Source: Meconema thalassinum (lineage: Eukaryota > Arthropoda > Insecta > Orthoptera > Tettigoniidae). Taken from it: DNA of 64,000 nucleotides. The position numbers and the translations under genes are program-made. The notes under the pieces are model-generated. The model saw only the letters and a program-made list of their open reading frames with translations. It was not told the DNA's origin and made no database searches. Location of the stretch: the NCBI GenBank assembly GCA_946902985.2, contig OX336388.2, positions 368,329,387 to 368,393,386 on the forward strand, in the 5' to 3' direction. Positions 8,802-20,070 of the stretch are shown here, one piece after another. Within the stretch, counting starts at the first letter, position 1; every line of letters starts with the position of its first letter.

Positions 8802-9553
8802 TTTTTATTTCTTGTGTCGTAATCATGCGATCGAGGTGAAAATTTGAATAATGAACCTACGCAATAATTATCCTTCTATGGTACGTGACTCTATGGCCTA
8901 TACATTTAACAATCCAACATGACGACCATCCGAAATATTTAGACGGCTCTGAATATCTACGAATCTATTATAGCAATCAAACTGATTTTTTTTATGTTCA
9001 TAGGGGCTATGAACTTAAGTTCACCTATAGGACTTTAAATAACCTGGTGATCAAAAATCCAACATGGCGGTGACGCGAAGTATAAATATTCACATGGACG
9101 TTTCTCGCAATTTAACCATCCGAGTGCAGTGAAACTTGGTACAGTAAATCCTTATACGAATGTTAATCCACTGGAATCTAATTTATTTCAATTGTTTCCA
9201 TAACCAAAAGATGGCAGCTGTGCGAAATTTTAAAATCTCGTTTTTACTTCTTGTGTCCTAATCATGTGATTGAAGTGTGAATGCTACACGTACACAATAA
9301 TCTTCATGTAACTGTACATAACTCTGGGGCTAAATGACCGCGTTGTCGCAGCCCCTAAACTTAAGAACCAACCAACTACATAACTCTAGGACCTAAATAT
9401 ATAAAATCCAACATGGCGACCATCCGAAATATTTAGTCGGTTCTCAATATCTACGAAGCTATTACAGCAATCAAACTGAAATTTTGTATGTTAACATAAG
9501 TAGGATATATGAAAATAAGCTGTATAGTTCTTCACGGAACTACTTGTTTTTAA
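8802..9553 (+). repeat. Modular ~146-bp repeat element, copy A, right part
   Basis: Continuation of 3420-4227, starting with the second 12-bp duplication (8802-8813). Motif cores sit at 8919, 9064, 9211 and 9413. Subtracting the Penelope insertion and the 62 bp added by the mini-SINE, spacing stays near 140-147. The element ends near 9527-9553 in gttcttcacggaactacttg, the end seen in reverse at 35520 and 45130. Confidence 0.75.
9326..9377 (+). mobile_element. 52-bp tail-only SINE insertion
   Basis: Only the beta tail is present: ggggctaaatgaccg, cgttgtcgcagcccc, then aaacttaagaaccaacc. It is flanked by a perfect 10-bp duplication ACATAACTCT (9316-9325 and 9378-9387). The empty site is predicted from other copies of the host repeat. 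Confidence 0.75.
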
Positions 9554-9727
9554 GTGGTATTATTTACAAAGAAATAACTTTAACTTTACACGCACAGAAT
9601 GGAATTGTCACTGCACCTTTGTAAAAGTTCACACAGAAATTAATCGTCACTGCACCATTTTAAAGTCAATAGCACTTTTAAGTATTAAACACTCCTGGCT
9701 GACGATAAGAACTCGTGGCTGTCCAAA
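9554..9727. other. Junction between modular repeat and LINE
   Basis: AT-rich sequence that may include the 3' UTR of the minus-strand LINE ending near here. No clear poly(A) is seen. Confidence 0.3.
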
Positions 9728-10703
9728 TCAAAACATACATAACAGCCGTCCAAACGCTGCAGTCAGTGTTCCATGTTTGGCGGTTTTCCATCTCTCCCAG
9801 CGGAGGTGGTCCAAGAACCCCACCAGTGTGTGGTCCCGAGACCTGTGGCGGGAGAGGTTATAATGAATCGCTCCCGCAGTGAACCAGAGGATGGCGTTAC
9901 GCTTTTCCCCAGTGGAATGTTGTACTGCAAAACGTTGCACCTTCATGCCATCGGACACGTCCAGCGGCCGTCCGCAGATTCCAGATACTGCCTTGAGGGT
10001 CCAAGTCCAGAGGACTGTCGCATTCCCACACGTAGTGACCCGATGGTCTAATGTGTCAGTGCGACCACAGGCGTCACACAGGTCGACTTCACTCTGCCCA
10101 TGCCGAGACAGTTTTTCTGGTCGGCACAATTTCATTGAGCTACTCATACAATGTCGATCGCCATTCCAGCGGATTCCAGGGATTCCACAGGTTCTCCCAA
10201 ATAGTCTACCAGGCTCGCGTAGGATATTTCATCTCAATATAGGGGGTGAAGAGTCTTCCGGAGAGCAGAAACTTATAAAGCACCTTGGTAGGGAGGGCGG
10301 TGAAGGGTGTGGAGACACTGGATTTCAGACGGATAAGAATTGCGAGTTCCTTCTTGAAAACATTTGCTGGGATGAGCATCGGGGGATTCGCACCTGGGAC
10401 AAGTGACTGGATGCAGACAGTGTCAAAGGGGTCCCCCATATGGTGTTGCGCTCGAAAAAGCTGTGCGGCCAGCAAGGCGGCACATTTGTGTTCAACTGCC
10501 ACAAGTTGCAGTCCGCTTTTTCGCAGTGGCAGGTTCATTTGATCTCGACGAATCCGATAGCGGTATCCGGACCAGAGGAAATATCCGATGGCCATTTCCA
10601 TTCGGTGGCAGAGAACGTGCGGAGCTGGAATTGCTTGTGCCTGAAACCATACTTTGGACAGGGCAAAGGTATTAATAAACCACACTTTCTGTATCAGGTT
10701 CAA
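9728..10703 (-). pseudogene. LINE ORF2 C-terminal region
   Basis: Two pieces in different frames. The piece at 10206-10703 has ALSKVWFQAQAIPAP and a basic stretch that usually follow the RT in Tx1/L1-type ORF2 proteins. The piece at 9728-10147 has CDACGRTDTLDHRVTTCG, a Cys/His cluster common at the C-terminus of such proteins. A frameshift lies between them near 10150-10210, and a stop at 10776 separates them from the RT piece although that frame is the same. Confidence 0.7.
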
Positions 10704-10775
10704 TCGTCTCGTCAGTTCTTCCTTTAATTGAAATCTCAGCGTATTTAGCCGCCGGTTCCAGTTGTAGCTGACAGT

Positions 10776-11666
10776 TTATGCAAAATCGGGGAAGAAGGTT
10801 ATCACCAAGATTGTACACCTGTCAACTATGGGAATGGCTAGGTCGTGCGGAGGCCTGATTGTTGTAGGCAAGGAGATGGGCATGAGCGATGACTTCGCAG
10901 CGTTGATGCGAGCACCTGATGCTAGGGCGTAGGTGTCCATGATGATCTTCGTAGACGTAAGTTCTGACTCATCAGTGACAAAGACGGTCACGTCATCGGC
11001 ATATGCCCGCAGGGTGATATGGGCACCATGCAAATTGAGACCTTGGAGTTTCTCGTCCAGACTGCGGATCAGGGGTTCAATAGCCAAAACAAAGAGCACC
11101 ATCGACAATGGGCAGCCCTGCCTGATGGATTTATGGACGGGAATTGGGCGGGATAAAATCCATTTATCAACACTCTGGATGAGCGGATGCATAGAGTCGT
11201 TGTAGGCAGTGTAAGGCGCCCAGAGGAATGTGAAAGTGACGCAAAGTTTGCAAAGATATGCGTGGGCGACCCTATCAAAGGCTTTGTTCAGGTCAATATT
11301 CAGCAAGGCAGCCGCATGATTGCCATTACCCGAAGCATAAAGAATGAGGTCTCGGATAGCAAGAATGCTATGCAGAATGGTCTTCTGATGTATGGTGCAG
11401 GTTTGACCAGGGCCTATCAAGCTGTGCAGCACACTTTTAAGCCAAAGTGCGAGGACTATGGCCAGCAACTTGTAATCCGTGTTGAGAATAGTTATTGGTC
11501 TGTAGTGAGCAATACCCCGCACACCATTAGGCTTGGGAATCAAAAAGGATAACGCCTTCTGTAAAGCCGTGGGGCACTTCTTGTGTGAATAGGTAGTTGA
11601 GTACTTGGATCTCTTCATCCCCAACGAGGTGCCAGAAGTGTTTGTACTATTCATACGGCAGAGCAT
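10776..11666 (-). pseudogene. LINE reverse transcriptase domain
   Basis: A 296-codon open stretch covering the RT core: LIPKPNGVRGIAHYRPITIL (fingers), LNIDLNKAFDRVAHAYL (first catalytic Asp), IRQGCPLSMVLFVLAIEPL (motif B region) and AYADDVTVFV (catalytic YADD), then ASGARINAAKS. It makes cDNA by target-primed reverse transcription. The frame is broken at both ends, so it cannot give the full ORF2. Confidence 0.85.
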
Positions 11667-11723
11667 CTATTCCCGGAGTCTTATTATTAGCTGTGTTTCG
11701 GAGAGCAGAGGCGATCTCTGCCT

Positions 11724-12226
11724 TCATGAATGGGGTGCCAAGTTGACGCATGCATTGTCCAGGTGCCGGCCCGTAGACGTCAAGAGTTGGTTACCTGCCA
11801 ATTCCGAGACAGGTTCCTCAGCCAGCATCTCCCGAAAATAGCGCTCACCTTCTGCAAGTAGTTCCTCACGGGTCGTTAATATGCCCACATCCTGTCCCGT
11901 CCACTGACGAATACACTGACGCCCTTGCGAGCGGCGGAGACGGCCAAGCTGATAAACAGACATCTTTACCCTGTCAATCAAGGAATATTTTTTGACATGC
12001 TGCTGCAGGGTGGATAAATTGCTTTCTCGGACATGGCAGTGGTTGTCTTAATCGTGCGTAGTGCTTCGGACACATTTTCCCCAAGTTGTTCACGACGGTG
12101 GAGGTCCTGTAACACTGTGTCATAGAAGTCCAGTTTCCTATATAAACGTTGATTACGGTCAAAGGTTATGGCTTTGTCGACTGCCCGAATAGCTGGCTTC
12201 ACCTTTTCTAACCACCAGTCAGCCAC
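11724..12226 (-). pseudogene. LINE ORF2 linker between endonuclease and RT
   Basis: Includes ADWWLEKVKPAIRAVDKAIT (11978-12226) and RQCIRQWTGQDVGILTT (11724-11981), in two frames. These resemble the region preceding the RT in Tx1/L1-like proteins. The overlapping frames show a frameshift near 11980. Confidence 0.6.
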
Positions 12227-12272
12227 ATTGTTGTAACGGTGTTTCAGCCGTTGACACTGCCGTTACACAGCC

Positions 12273-13040
12273 TCAAAACGCTGTGAATCCTCTTCTCCTT
12301 TCAAAGCAGTTGGTATTCATTTTCCACGTGCCTCGCCCTTGTATTGTGTGTGCAGGGGCGGCACTTCGCGCCGTAAATAAAAAGCCATTGTGGTCACTAA
12401 AAGCGACAGGGATTATCCAACAGCCGCGTACGCGTGAGACGAGCGTACTGGACATATACGCCCGATCAATACTGGATTTAGAGGCCCCACGGCAAAATGT
12501 ATATTGGATCTGGTTGCCATGTATGTGTGGCCATATATCTATTAGTTGCATGCTCTGAGTGAGTCCCTGTAACCCAGGACACAAATTGAAGGAACCAGTC
12601 TGATCCTGGGGGCGTAAGGTGCAGTTGAAATCCCCCATCAATAGAATGGGGAGATTCGTTACCAGGTGAGGTAAGAAGTCTTGCCTAAATAAAACGTTTC
12701 TCTCAGATTTATAATTGGAGCCAGATGGACTGTAAACATTTATGATCCTGCCACTCTGTACAGTAGCAGACGTTACACGGCCGGAAGGATCCATCACCAC
12801 ATCAGTTACTAGGGTGCCTTTACGGTAGATAATGGCCGTACCCCTAGCAGTGGTGCCCATGTTAATTATATAGTCATTGTCATAAAGGAAGTCAATGTTG
12901 CATTCGCTGACTTCTTGCAGAAAAAGAATGTCAACATCATATTCACGCAGAAAACGGCTTAACAGCGCCTGAGTGGCCGTATTCCTCAAGCCAGGAACAT
13001 TTACAGTGGCATAGGTCCTCAAATGTGAATTATGGTCCAT
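12273..13040 (-). pseudogene. LINE APE-type endonuclease domain
   Basis: 255 codons with the exonuclease-endonuclease-phosphatase signature: TYATVNVPGLRN at the start, DILFLQEV (metal-binding Glu), LLMGDFNC (Asp-Phe-Asn) and FSDHN near the end. It nicks the target DNA. The domain is intact in length but out of frame with the downstream linker. Confidence 0.82.
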
Positions 13041-13185
13041 AGTTGATATCGGCTAAGAGGGGAGCTATCAGTAGATCAAAATCCTGAAGTGACTCCCGGG
13101 ACTGCTCACTATATTTAGCCCGCATCTTGATAACGAACTCGGGGACTCCCTCATGCTGACCCATTTGAGCGCACTTGCGTAGAAG

Positions 13186-14312
13186 TTAAATAATGGGTCC
13201 GGGGCTAGGAAGGGTTGCCATATGACACAGGTCCGACATCATTTGCTGAACCTCAAGGGCTTCGCCGGTAGTAAGGCTCTCAGCAGGTGAGGCCTCTGTT
13301 AGACAACTTCTGGGGGTTTTCGGCACTCGGAAACGGGGGTCTATCTCACTGACACGTATTTCACCTTTCTTCAGTTGCTTAGGATTGTTCTGAGCTTTAC
13401 GGGTTTTAACAAGTTCGGTGGCGAGCGAAGCATCGGATTCATCGGAAGTAGGGTTAACCTTGCGCTTAGGTTTACGGATTTTCACGACTGCGGTTGCGAG
13501 CGAAGCATCCGAGTCATCGGAAGTAGGCCGACGGCTAACGAGCATGCTTTCCTCAATGTCCAGGTGGGCGTTTTGCGTAACCCCGTATTTTCCTGCGCCG
13601 AGTCTTCTCCGTGTGTGGAACTATGGGTAGGTATGGCGACTGGAGGGGAGGACCGGTCAGCATCCAAGGGTTGCTGTGAAGACTCTTCCTGGTGCATGAC
13701 TACAGACTCTGGAAACATGTCAGGCACACCTATGCTGCCAGACAGGGTGACAGGCTCCGCCTCCGTTGGAGGCGTGCGGTTTAACGGGGGAAAGCCTGCA
13801 TCGTAGCGTGCTTGAGTATCGCCTGGGCTGTGAAGCGAGGAGTCGTCTATACGGCGGCTGGAACTAGGTGTGACCATAGCCGCAAGGCGAGTTGTCAGAG
13901 TGTCGCGTTCAAGGCGCGTCATGGCCGAGTATCGCCGCGGACAGTCGATACGGAGCTTGTCATATGGCACATGTTTTAACTTGCCCTTCATAACTGACCT
14001 GTCCACGGTGCCCATCAATCATAATAAAGGACGGAATTTGCTTTTTTAAATCAATGTGTATTTGTCGGATACCATTTGCAACTGGTAACTTGTAGACTAA
14101 TAATGGGACCAACTTTCATTTGTGATGGATTTGACGGTACCATATTTTGCGAAATGGGTGCGTATTGTATCATGTGATAATTCAGGTGGAATATTAAAGA
14201 GCCTTACCCGCGTGGCTTCCATGCCGGTAGCGGCAATCTCGACTGAAACAGACTCCCCATTATACAAAGTAAGCCTGTGTGTGCCCGCAAATTTACTCAA
14301 AAGTTTGCCCAT
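13186..14312 (-). pseudogene. LINE ORF1 remnants
   Basis: 14097-14312 encodes an RRM-like fold segment (TRVRLFNIPPELSHDTIRTH, then FAKYGTVKSITNESW). 13482-14018 follows with KLRIDCPRRYSAM near its start and a Ser/Pro/Thr-rich tail. 13186-13545, in another frame, contains a duplicated SDASLATA-VVKIRK-type unit. ORF1 proteins of Tx1/L1-type elements bind RNA. The pieces are broken by at least one frameshift. Confidence 0.6.
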
Positions 14313-14647
14313 AATAGATTAGGAGATTAACTTGATAAATACAGAGTTGGACGGTGCGTCAAGTTGCAGGGTCTCCAGGTGGTCGACCGTGAGTTTCAGC
14401 ATCTCCGCCACAAAGGTGTGAATTTCCGCTGCCGAAGGACGCGTGGTGTTCCGTTGGAAGGAGCATTTCAACGTATTTTTCCTGATGTTTTGCATTTTCT
14501 TCCTGGGGTTCTATCCAATTGACAAATAGCCTGTACTAAGCCTAGGCGAAGCCACCCGGCGCACTTAACTGTTGTTGTGTGTTGGTTGCACGCTCACTAC
14601 TCAGATGCACCTCACTCGCTCGTGGCTAGAGCCACACTGTACTTTAA

Positions 14648-15428
14648 GGCTGTGTCCCAAAGCTACATTTTCAGCCGTAGTGAACTAGATAGTCGACTGA
14701 TATTCCGTATGTGACGTCACAGGTCATGATCCAAAGGTGCTTAGCACATAGCAATCAAGTCTGTAGTAGCTAGTGAACGAAAGTGCATGCTTCACTGTCG
14801 ACTTGTACAAGGAAGGTATAGAACTCGTTGGTTGTCTTTGAACTTTGACTTTATTATTAAACATCTTTGCTTGGGAACTGGCCTATACTCTTTGCCAATT
14901 TCTCAACCGTCCTTCAACCTTGCTTCAACACAAGTGCTCTTTTGTTTTGTCCTTCTTAATGTATTAATACTATGGATAGTTCTTCTAAAAACTCTCATTG
15001 CGTGGAAAACAGGAATGGTGCGTAATTTAAATGTTTTATTAACATGATTCCCTTCTTCTCTTCCTCCTGAACTGAATTCTCTTAATCAGTCAAACTAAAC
15101 CATAATTAAGGCTCGGCTAAAACGTGACCTTCCAGGCGCATCCATGATGGTATCCAAAGATATCCAAAGAATGGTATCGTTATTTTAAAACAGCTGCTAT
15201 GTATGAACACTCCGCATTCGTCATGAAATCGCAAAGAGCTTACAAGGAGTAGCAGATCACCGCCATCTTGTGCGTTGGTTTGGTACCAGCATGAAAGCCT
15301 AGAACACAAATCTATGGAGGAGGCTGTGATCAAGTACACATGTCCCACAGCTCCGTAGTGCGAAGTACCTAGTGGGTAGTTGCTAGCAACTAGTCAATAG
15401 TAGACAACTTGAGCTTTGGGACACTGCT
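14648..15428. mobile_element. Harbinger-like MITE, 781 bp
   Basis: Inverted ends GGCTGTGTCCCAAAGCT (left) and AGCTTTGGGACACTGCT (right) match at 15 of 17 positions. The flanking trinucleotide TAA (14645-14647, 15429-15431) is the typical PIF/Harbinger target duplication. No transposase is encoded, and the small ORFs inside are unsupported. It lies next to the LINE 5' end. Confidence 0.75.
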
Positions 15429-15431
15429 TAA

Positions 15432-15560
15432 TCTTCGTATCTGTTATAGTCCAGCAGTGATTCATTAAAATGTTATCTTGCACATGGTTTGGCAAATAAT
15501 TGACCCATTTTGGTGAAGAGTCGTGATAGTCTGTCCTCCTGCAGAGTTCATAGTTGTATC
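15432..15560. other. Short spacer ending in hAT-type target duplication
   Basis: The last eight bases (15553-15560, GTTGTATC) match 27657-27664 (GTTTTATC) at 7 of 8 positions. Confidence 0.4.
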
Positions 15561-15846
15561 CAGAGCTTGATTTGTAAATAAAGAGGTTCCAGTACTGTGG
15601 ACTAGAGGGTGGTAGGGGAAGGGGGATGGGGCTTTATGGAATATTGAAATATAGAGTTCTAAAAACGATATTTTTATGGTTTTCTGAACACCTTTAAAAA
15701 TTTATCATCGGACAAAATTGCAATCGAATTTTGATTGCAATTTTAAATTAAATTGAGACTGCTGTAGCAACATTCTTCTTACCATAGCCGTTGGCCCATA
15801 TTAAATTTTAATGTAGACCAACTAGGCTACCATTCAAACAATGTAC

Positions 15847-18091
15847 TAAACCCTTTGGAAAATAGCATGTAGACAAGATTCAAAATTTCGGGGTCGTAAT
15901 GGATTCTTGTGAATGTGATTTAGAGGTTTTGCTATCAACATAACTTCCAGGGTTCATAAGGTTAACTTATTATTATTATTAAGTCAAGAAAAACAATAGG
16001 ATCTACTAACAAATGAAATTTATTAACTGAATCAAACATAAAAAGGAAAACTATAACCACCCTTTTATTGTTCACTCGCGTGAACAGATCTGATACTGAC
16101 CAGCCTGACGTACCATGACGACACGGTATGCCAGCTGCCAACAAGCATTGTGACTGCAATGTCACTTAAATCAAAGTAACAAAAGAAAACGGATCACAAG
16201 ATCCAAATATAACAAACAAATAAAATAGTACAAAAATTTAATATTTATGAGCGACACGGGTTTTAAGACTAGTTCAAGTAATGAGCATTTTGACGGGCGC
16301 TCGTTTCCGACCAAAACAGTTGGTTCGGGAACGGACTCCGTACTGCGAAGGACGAATTACGGAAATGTGGGAACAACAATTACATATTTATATACACTAC
16401 TGACATGCTCTAACCTTAGATTACCACAACCAAATACACGTGTGTATTATTTAAAATAAGGGCTGCGGAATTACCGACTTATACCTTAAACACTAGGAAG
16501 GCATAACATGACATGAACAGGTTTGGCCGGTTGCCAAATTATATTTATATGAATACAATGGCCTTGAAAATAAGAGCCAACAACAACAAAATACAACTTT
16601 TAATTTTCACGCCGGAAAGTTTGGCGTTTTAAAACAATGAACAAATAAGTCGTAGTAATGATAAAAGAAACTTGGATCGACAACATGGCAACTTCCCAAA
16701 TTAAACCAAATAAAATAACCTTAACTCATTAGGCTTAAAAGCAAACAAAACGTGTCATAACGAGCTGGAGACAACCGGGCCTGTTATCGCATCACCGAGA
16801 GAGTGGCTGATTTCTTCCCCCAAGTAGTAATTAGTTTAACATATCATTAAATCAGTCCATTTATCATTGTCGTTCCTAGGTTCTCATTCATGGCTACACT
16901 TTTTATAGATACGTTAATCGATGCGGCCGTTTCGCTATAAGAATTACGTAACATACGGACCACATTTAAATTACAAAATTTACTGTACAACATAATTGTC
17001 ACGCAATGCCAAAATTTACTATACGCATGTCAGTTAAGAAATCAAACCCTGAAATTTAAATTAAACCACACAAATAAAATCTATACAAAGTTCCACACAT
17101 CTTTCGCGATTCCCCTCGTCCAAAATCAATAAATCAATTTTTTAATACTCATCACTTAAACTGCTTTCCAGAGGCCTCCCGCCTCGTCAATTCCCATCAT
17201 TAGGCCGTTAGCCCATAACACTGATGGTAATGGAGGATGAAGCTTGCTGTCTTCTCTCCATGGTCGACATTTTGCTGCTGTTAAAACACAATTAAATCAA
17301 AGTTTTTAAACTGTTCTATCTGCGTTCTAAGTATTTTATTTCCTCAGATCGTCCTATGCAGAATCGTCGACTTTCCCTATTCTATGGCTAATTGCCATCT
17401 CACAATTTATGAAAATTTCCAACTTCGTTGCCGACACACAACTATAATTTTAAAACCATATCGTCTTAAGGACGTCTTAAAATGACTGTCGAAGAATAAT
17501 TAGGAGTGTCCCGATTCATCTCAGACATTTGTATATATACAGAAAGCCTAAAGTTTCAATGGTGGGAGAAAAACAGCTCCTCAATATTTTAAGTAATGGG
17601 CCTATAATTATGTGTGACCTCTCAAAATTCTTGTATTTTCTCACAGGTCGCGAATCTGCCGTCGAACAAGCAAACCGATCGCTAGATCTTTTTATATCCG
17701 ATTGCCGCGCAAAACACACTGACGCTATGTTCTGGCGTCATGTTTTCTTATTGGTCAGATAAGTTGGCTTCGGAGTTCTGACCTTACAAATCCCGCCCTT
17801 ATTTTCACGTCACGACTATTCTCCTCTCTCTCACTCCTTGCCTTGTACGCAGCATTGTGGCCTTTTATGGTCACGTACGCCACAGCGTCATATCTGATTT
17901 TCTCAGAAATCCAAGAATAACATTGGTTGTGAAACTATTGGTCATTTCCAGCCAGCACGTAGCATGTCTTACCAAGTCCAGATTTCTTGCTACATCAATA
18001 TTACTCAAATATCCAGCATATCATGTATTTAGTATTTCCATCGTTTTTATTAATATGAAACATTATTATTGGACACAATGATAAGGGTTCA
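15847..18091 (-). repeat. Gypsy 3' LTR
   Basis: Low-coordinate LTR, 2245 bp, unusually long for Ty3/Gypsy. Short ORFs inside (67, 70 and 77 codons) occur identically in the other LTR and show no domain. Confidence 0.93.
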
Positions 18092-18105
18092 TCTGACCCC
18101 TAGTT
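18092..18105 (-). other. Candidate polypurine tract
   Basis: Directly inside the 3' LTR the minus strand reads AACTAGGGGTCAGA before TGAACCC. It is purine-rich and in the right place to prime plus-strand DNA, but the run is imperfect. Confidence 0.4.
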
Positions 18106-18432
18106 GATGAAATTCGAACTCAAATGAAGTCGAATTTCACATCCCCTACTTTTCTGGCTCAAATTTGAAGTTGCTGGTCACCCTCAAATATAATGACTGT
18201 CCGCCTCTGTCTGTTTCAGTAGCCGTCTCGTTCCAAACTCATTAGGAAATTCCTGTATACTTATGCCCTCCGGCCTCTTTCCTTGCTACTCGTCTCCCCT
18301 CTCACTCTTTCAAAACATCAACATATTCATTAACGACTTCCGCCTGAACTTGTAAACACGTCAGAGCTGTCTTTAGCGCTTTCACCACTAGTGTACCCCC
18401 GTATCTTTTGTTGTATGTTATCACGCGAATAT

Positions 18433-20001
18433 TTAATTTGCTGCAGTAACATTATTTCTCGGTTCGTATGGCTCTCTCTGATGATACAATTTTAAATTTG
18501 AGATATTATATACTGCCATGTTTCCTGTGCTCACCTCTCGGACTCTGTAGGCGTTGTTACCTAAATTCCTCACGATGCTGAACGGTCCCACATACCTTTC
18601 ACAAAATTTGTTTAGTATCTTGTTCGCTGGATCAGATATCGGTGGCTTCTTAATCAAGACCAATTCCCCTTCGATCAACTCCCGATGAAACTTCTTTCCG
18701 CGTACTCTTCTTAATCTACGGTCCGCCTGCCTTCTCATATGCACAATGGTGTTCTGAATCCGTAGATCGTGTGTTGGTACTGGGTCGTTAGGACATGTTA
18801 CAATAGTGTTCCAAGATCTCACTGGAAACTGGTTGTGGTGTAAAACCATGGGAATTTGCCCTGTAGATTCATGACGAGTGGAATTCATACATATCTCAAT
18901 GTCACTCACTCGGTCTACCCATTTGTAATGTTCCTTGGGAATAAATACCCGGAAGAACTTAGAAATATCACGGATTACGCGTTCGCTAGAATTTCCTTGG
19001 GGATGTCTTATTGATGAGAGAACGTGTTTTATATTCAAATCTGCCATTCCTTTCTTAAACTGGGCACTAGTGAAATATGCGCCATGATCCGATAATATAA
19101 ACTCAGGCTTACCAAGAGTCGGTATCACCTTGTGTATTATTCTACTTAGAATCTGTTTAGTGGTGGTTTTCTGGATAGGGCATAGAACCACGAATTTGGA
19201 AAATACGTCCAGACACACAAGTAGATGCCTGCACCCTCTCCTTCCCTTCGGAATTGGACCAAATGTGTCGATCGCCACTATTTCCAATGGTTTCTGGGGT
19301 AATATTGGTTTCGGGTATTGCTTCATTAAATAGTTGTTAGGCTTAGTGCGTTGGCAAGCGTCACAAGTCTTAACCACTTCGCATATGGTAGTTCGCATGC
19401 GTGGCCATGTGAAAGTTTCAGCCATGGTCGCTTCTGCCTTGTCTATTCCGATATGGCCTAGGCTTTCATGGACATGCCAGGTCAAACCACGTTGTAATGA
19501 AGCAGGTAACAAGATGCGCATTTTGGTATGCTCCTCATTAATGAATTTGTGTAACAGATTGTTCACATATTGATATTTTCCTTCTTTGCTCCGGGCCTCA
19601 CGATGAGCTGCAGATCCAGGCTGAAGTTCTCCCTTAAAATACATGATCATTTGCCGCATCCAGGGCTCACCTTCTTGCTCTTTCTTTAATTCCTTTAATT
19701 CATTCAAGAACTCGTGATCCTTAGGTGTCAGTTCTATGTGTTGAACCAAGGCCTCTTCTTCCACGTCTTCTTCCGGGTTTCTGCTGAGAGCGTCTGGGAT
19801 GATGTTTAGTTTTCCAGGGCAGTGTTCAATTTCTATATCGAACTGTTGAATGTAGATCGACCATCTGGTGATACGTTCACTAACCATGTTAGTTTTAAAA
19901 AGAAATGTGAGGGCTTTATGATCTGTCCTGATAATAATTTGATACCCAAATACTAGTTTTCTCCATTTTTGGAGGGCGTGAAGAATAGCTAGGAGCTCCA
20001 A
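18433..20001 (-). CDS. Gypsy pol, C-terminal part: RNase H end and integrase
   Basis: 522 residues from the first Met. The start finishes the RNase H fold (ELLAIL, IIRTDHKAL). Then comes the integrase zinc finger (HVHESLGHIGIDK... CDACQRTK, an HHCC pattern) and the catalytic core with the three acidic positions in VAIDTFGPI, LSDHGAYF and the NSSERVIRD region. The C-terminal GPFSIVRNLGNNAYRV is the usual GPF/Y module, with no chromodomain. The reading frame is the same as the pol segment upstream (20071-21984); the two are separated only by an in-frame TAG at 20071-20073. Confidence 0.9.
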   Translation of the reverse strand: MELLAILHALQKWRKLVFGYQIIIRTDHKALTFLFKTNMVSERITRWSIYIQQFDIEIEHCPGKLNIIPDALSRNPEEDVEEEALVQHIELTPKDHEFLNELKELKKEQEGEPWMRQMIMYFKGELQPGSAAHREARSKEGKYQYVNNLLHKFINEEHTKMRILLPASLQRGLTWHVHESLGHIGIDKAEATMAETFTWPRMRTTICEVVKTCDACQRTKPNNYLMKQYPKPILPQKPLEIVAIDTFGPIPKGRRGCRHLLVCLDVFSKFVVLCPIQKTTTKQILSRIIHKVIPTLGKPEFILSDHGAYFTSAQFKKGMADLNIKHVLSSIRHPQGNSSERVIRDISKFFRVFIPKEHYKWVDRVSDIEICMNSTRHESTGQIPMVLHHNQFPVRSWNTIVTCPNDPVPTHDLRIQNTIVHMRRQADRRLRRVRGKKFHRELIEGELVLIKKPPISDPANKILNKFCERYVGPFSIVRNLGNNAYRVREVSTGNMAVYNISNLKLYHQREPYEPRNNVTAAN

Positions 20002-20070
20002 CTCTGTAACAGTGTAATTCCGTTCGTGTTTCCGTAACTTACGGCTTACAAAGGCAAGATAAGATCTTTT

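Larger units (their letters stand above)
9728..14640 (-). mobile_element. Degenerate Tx1/L1-like non-LTR retrotransposon
   Basis: Minus-strand LINE with order ORF1 (RRM-like piece, then zinc-knuckle-like region), APE endonuclease, linker, RT and C-terminal cysteine motif. Reading frames shift several times, so the copy is inactive. The element runs up against the MITE that starts at 14648. The Tx1/L1 assignment is from motif style (LNIDLNKAFDRVAH, YADDVTVFV, ASGARINAAKS, ALSKVWF). Confidence 0.8.

Noticed and set aside
18092..18432. Envelope gene of a Gypsy-type errantivirus
   Set aside because: Only ~340 bp lie between the pol stop and the 3' LTR, with no ORF; this is a gag-pol element only.
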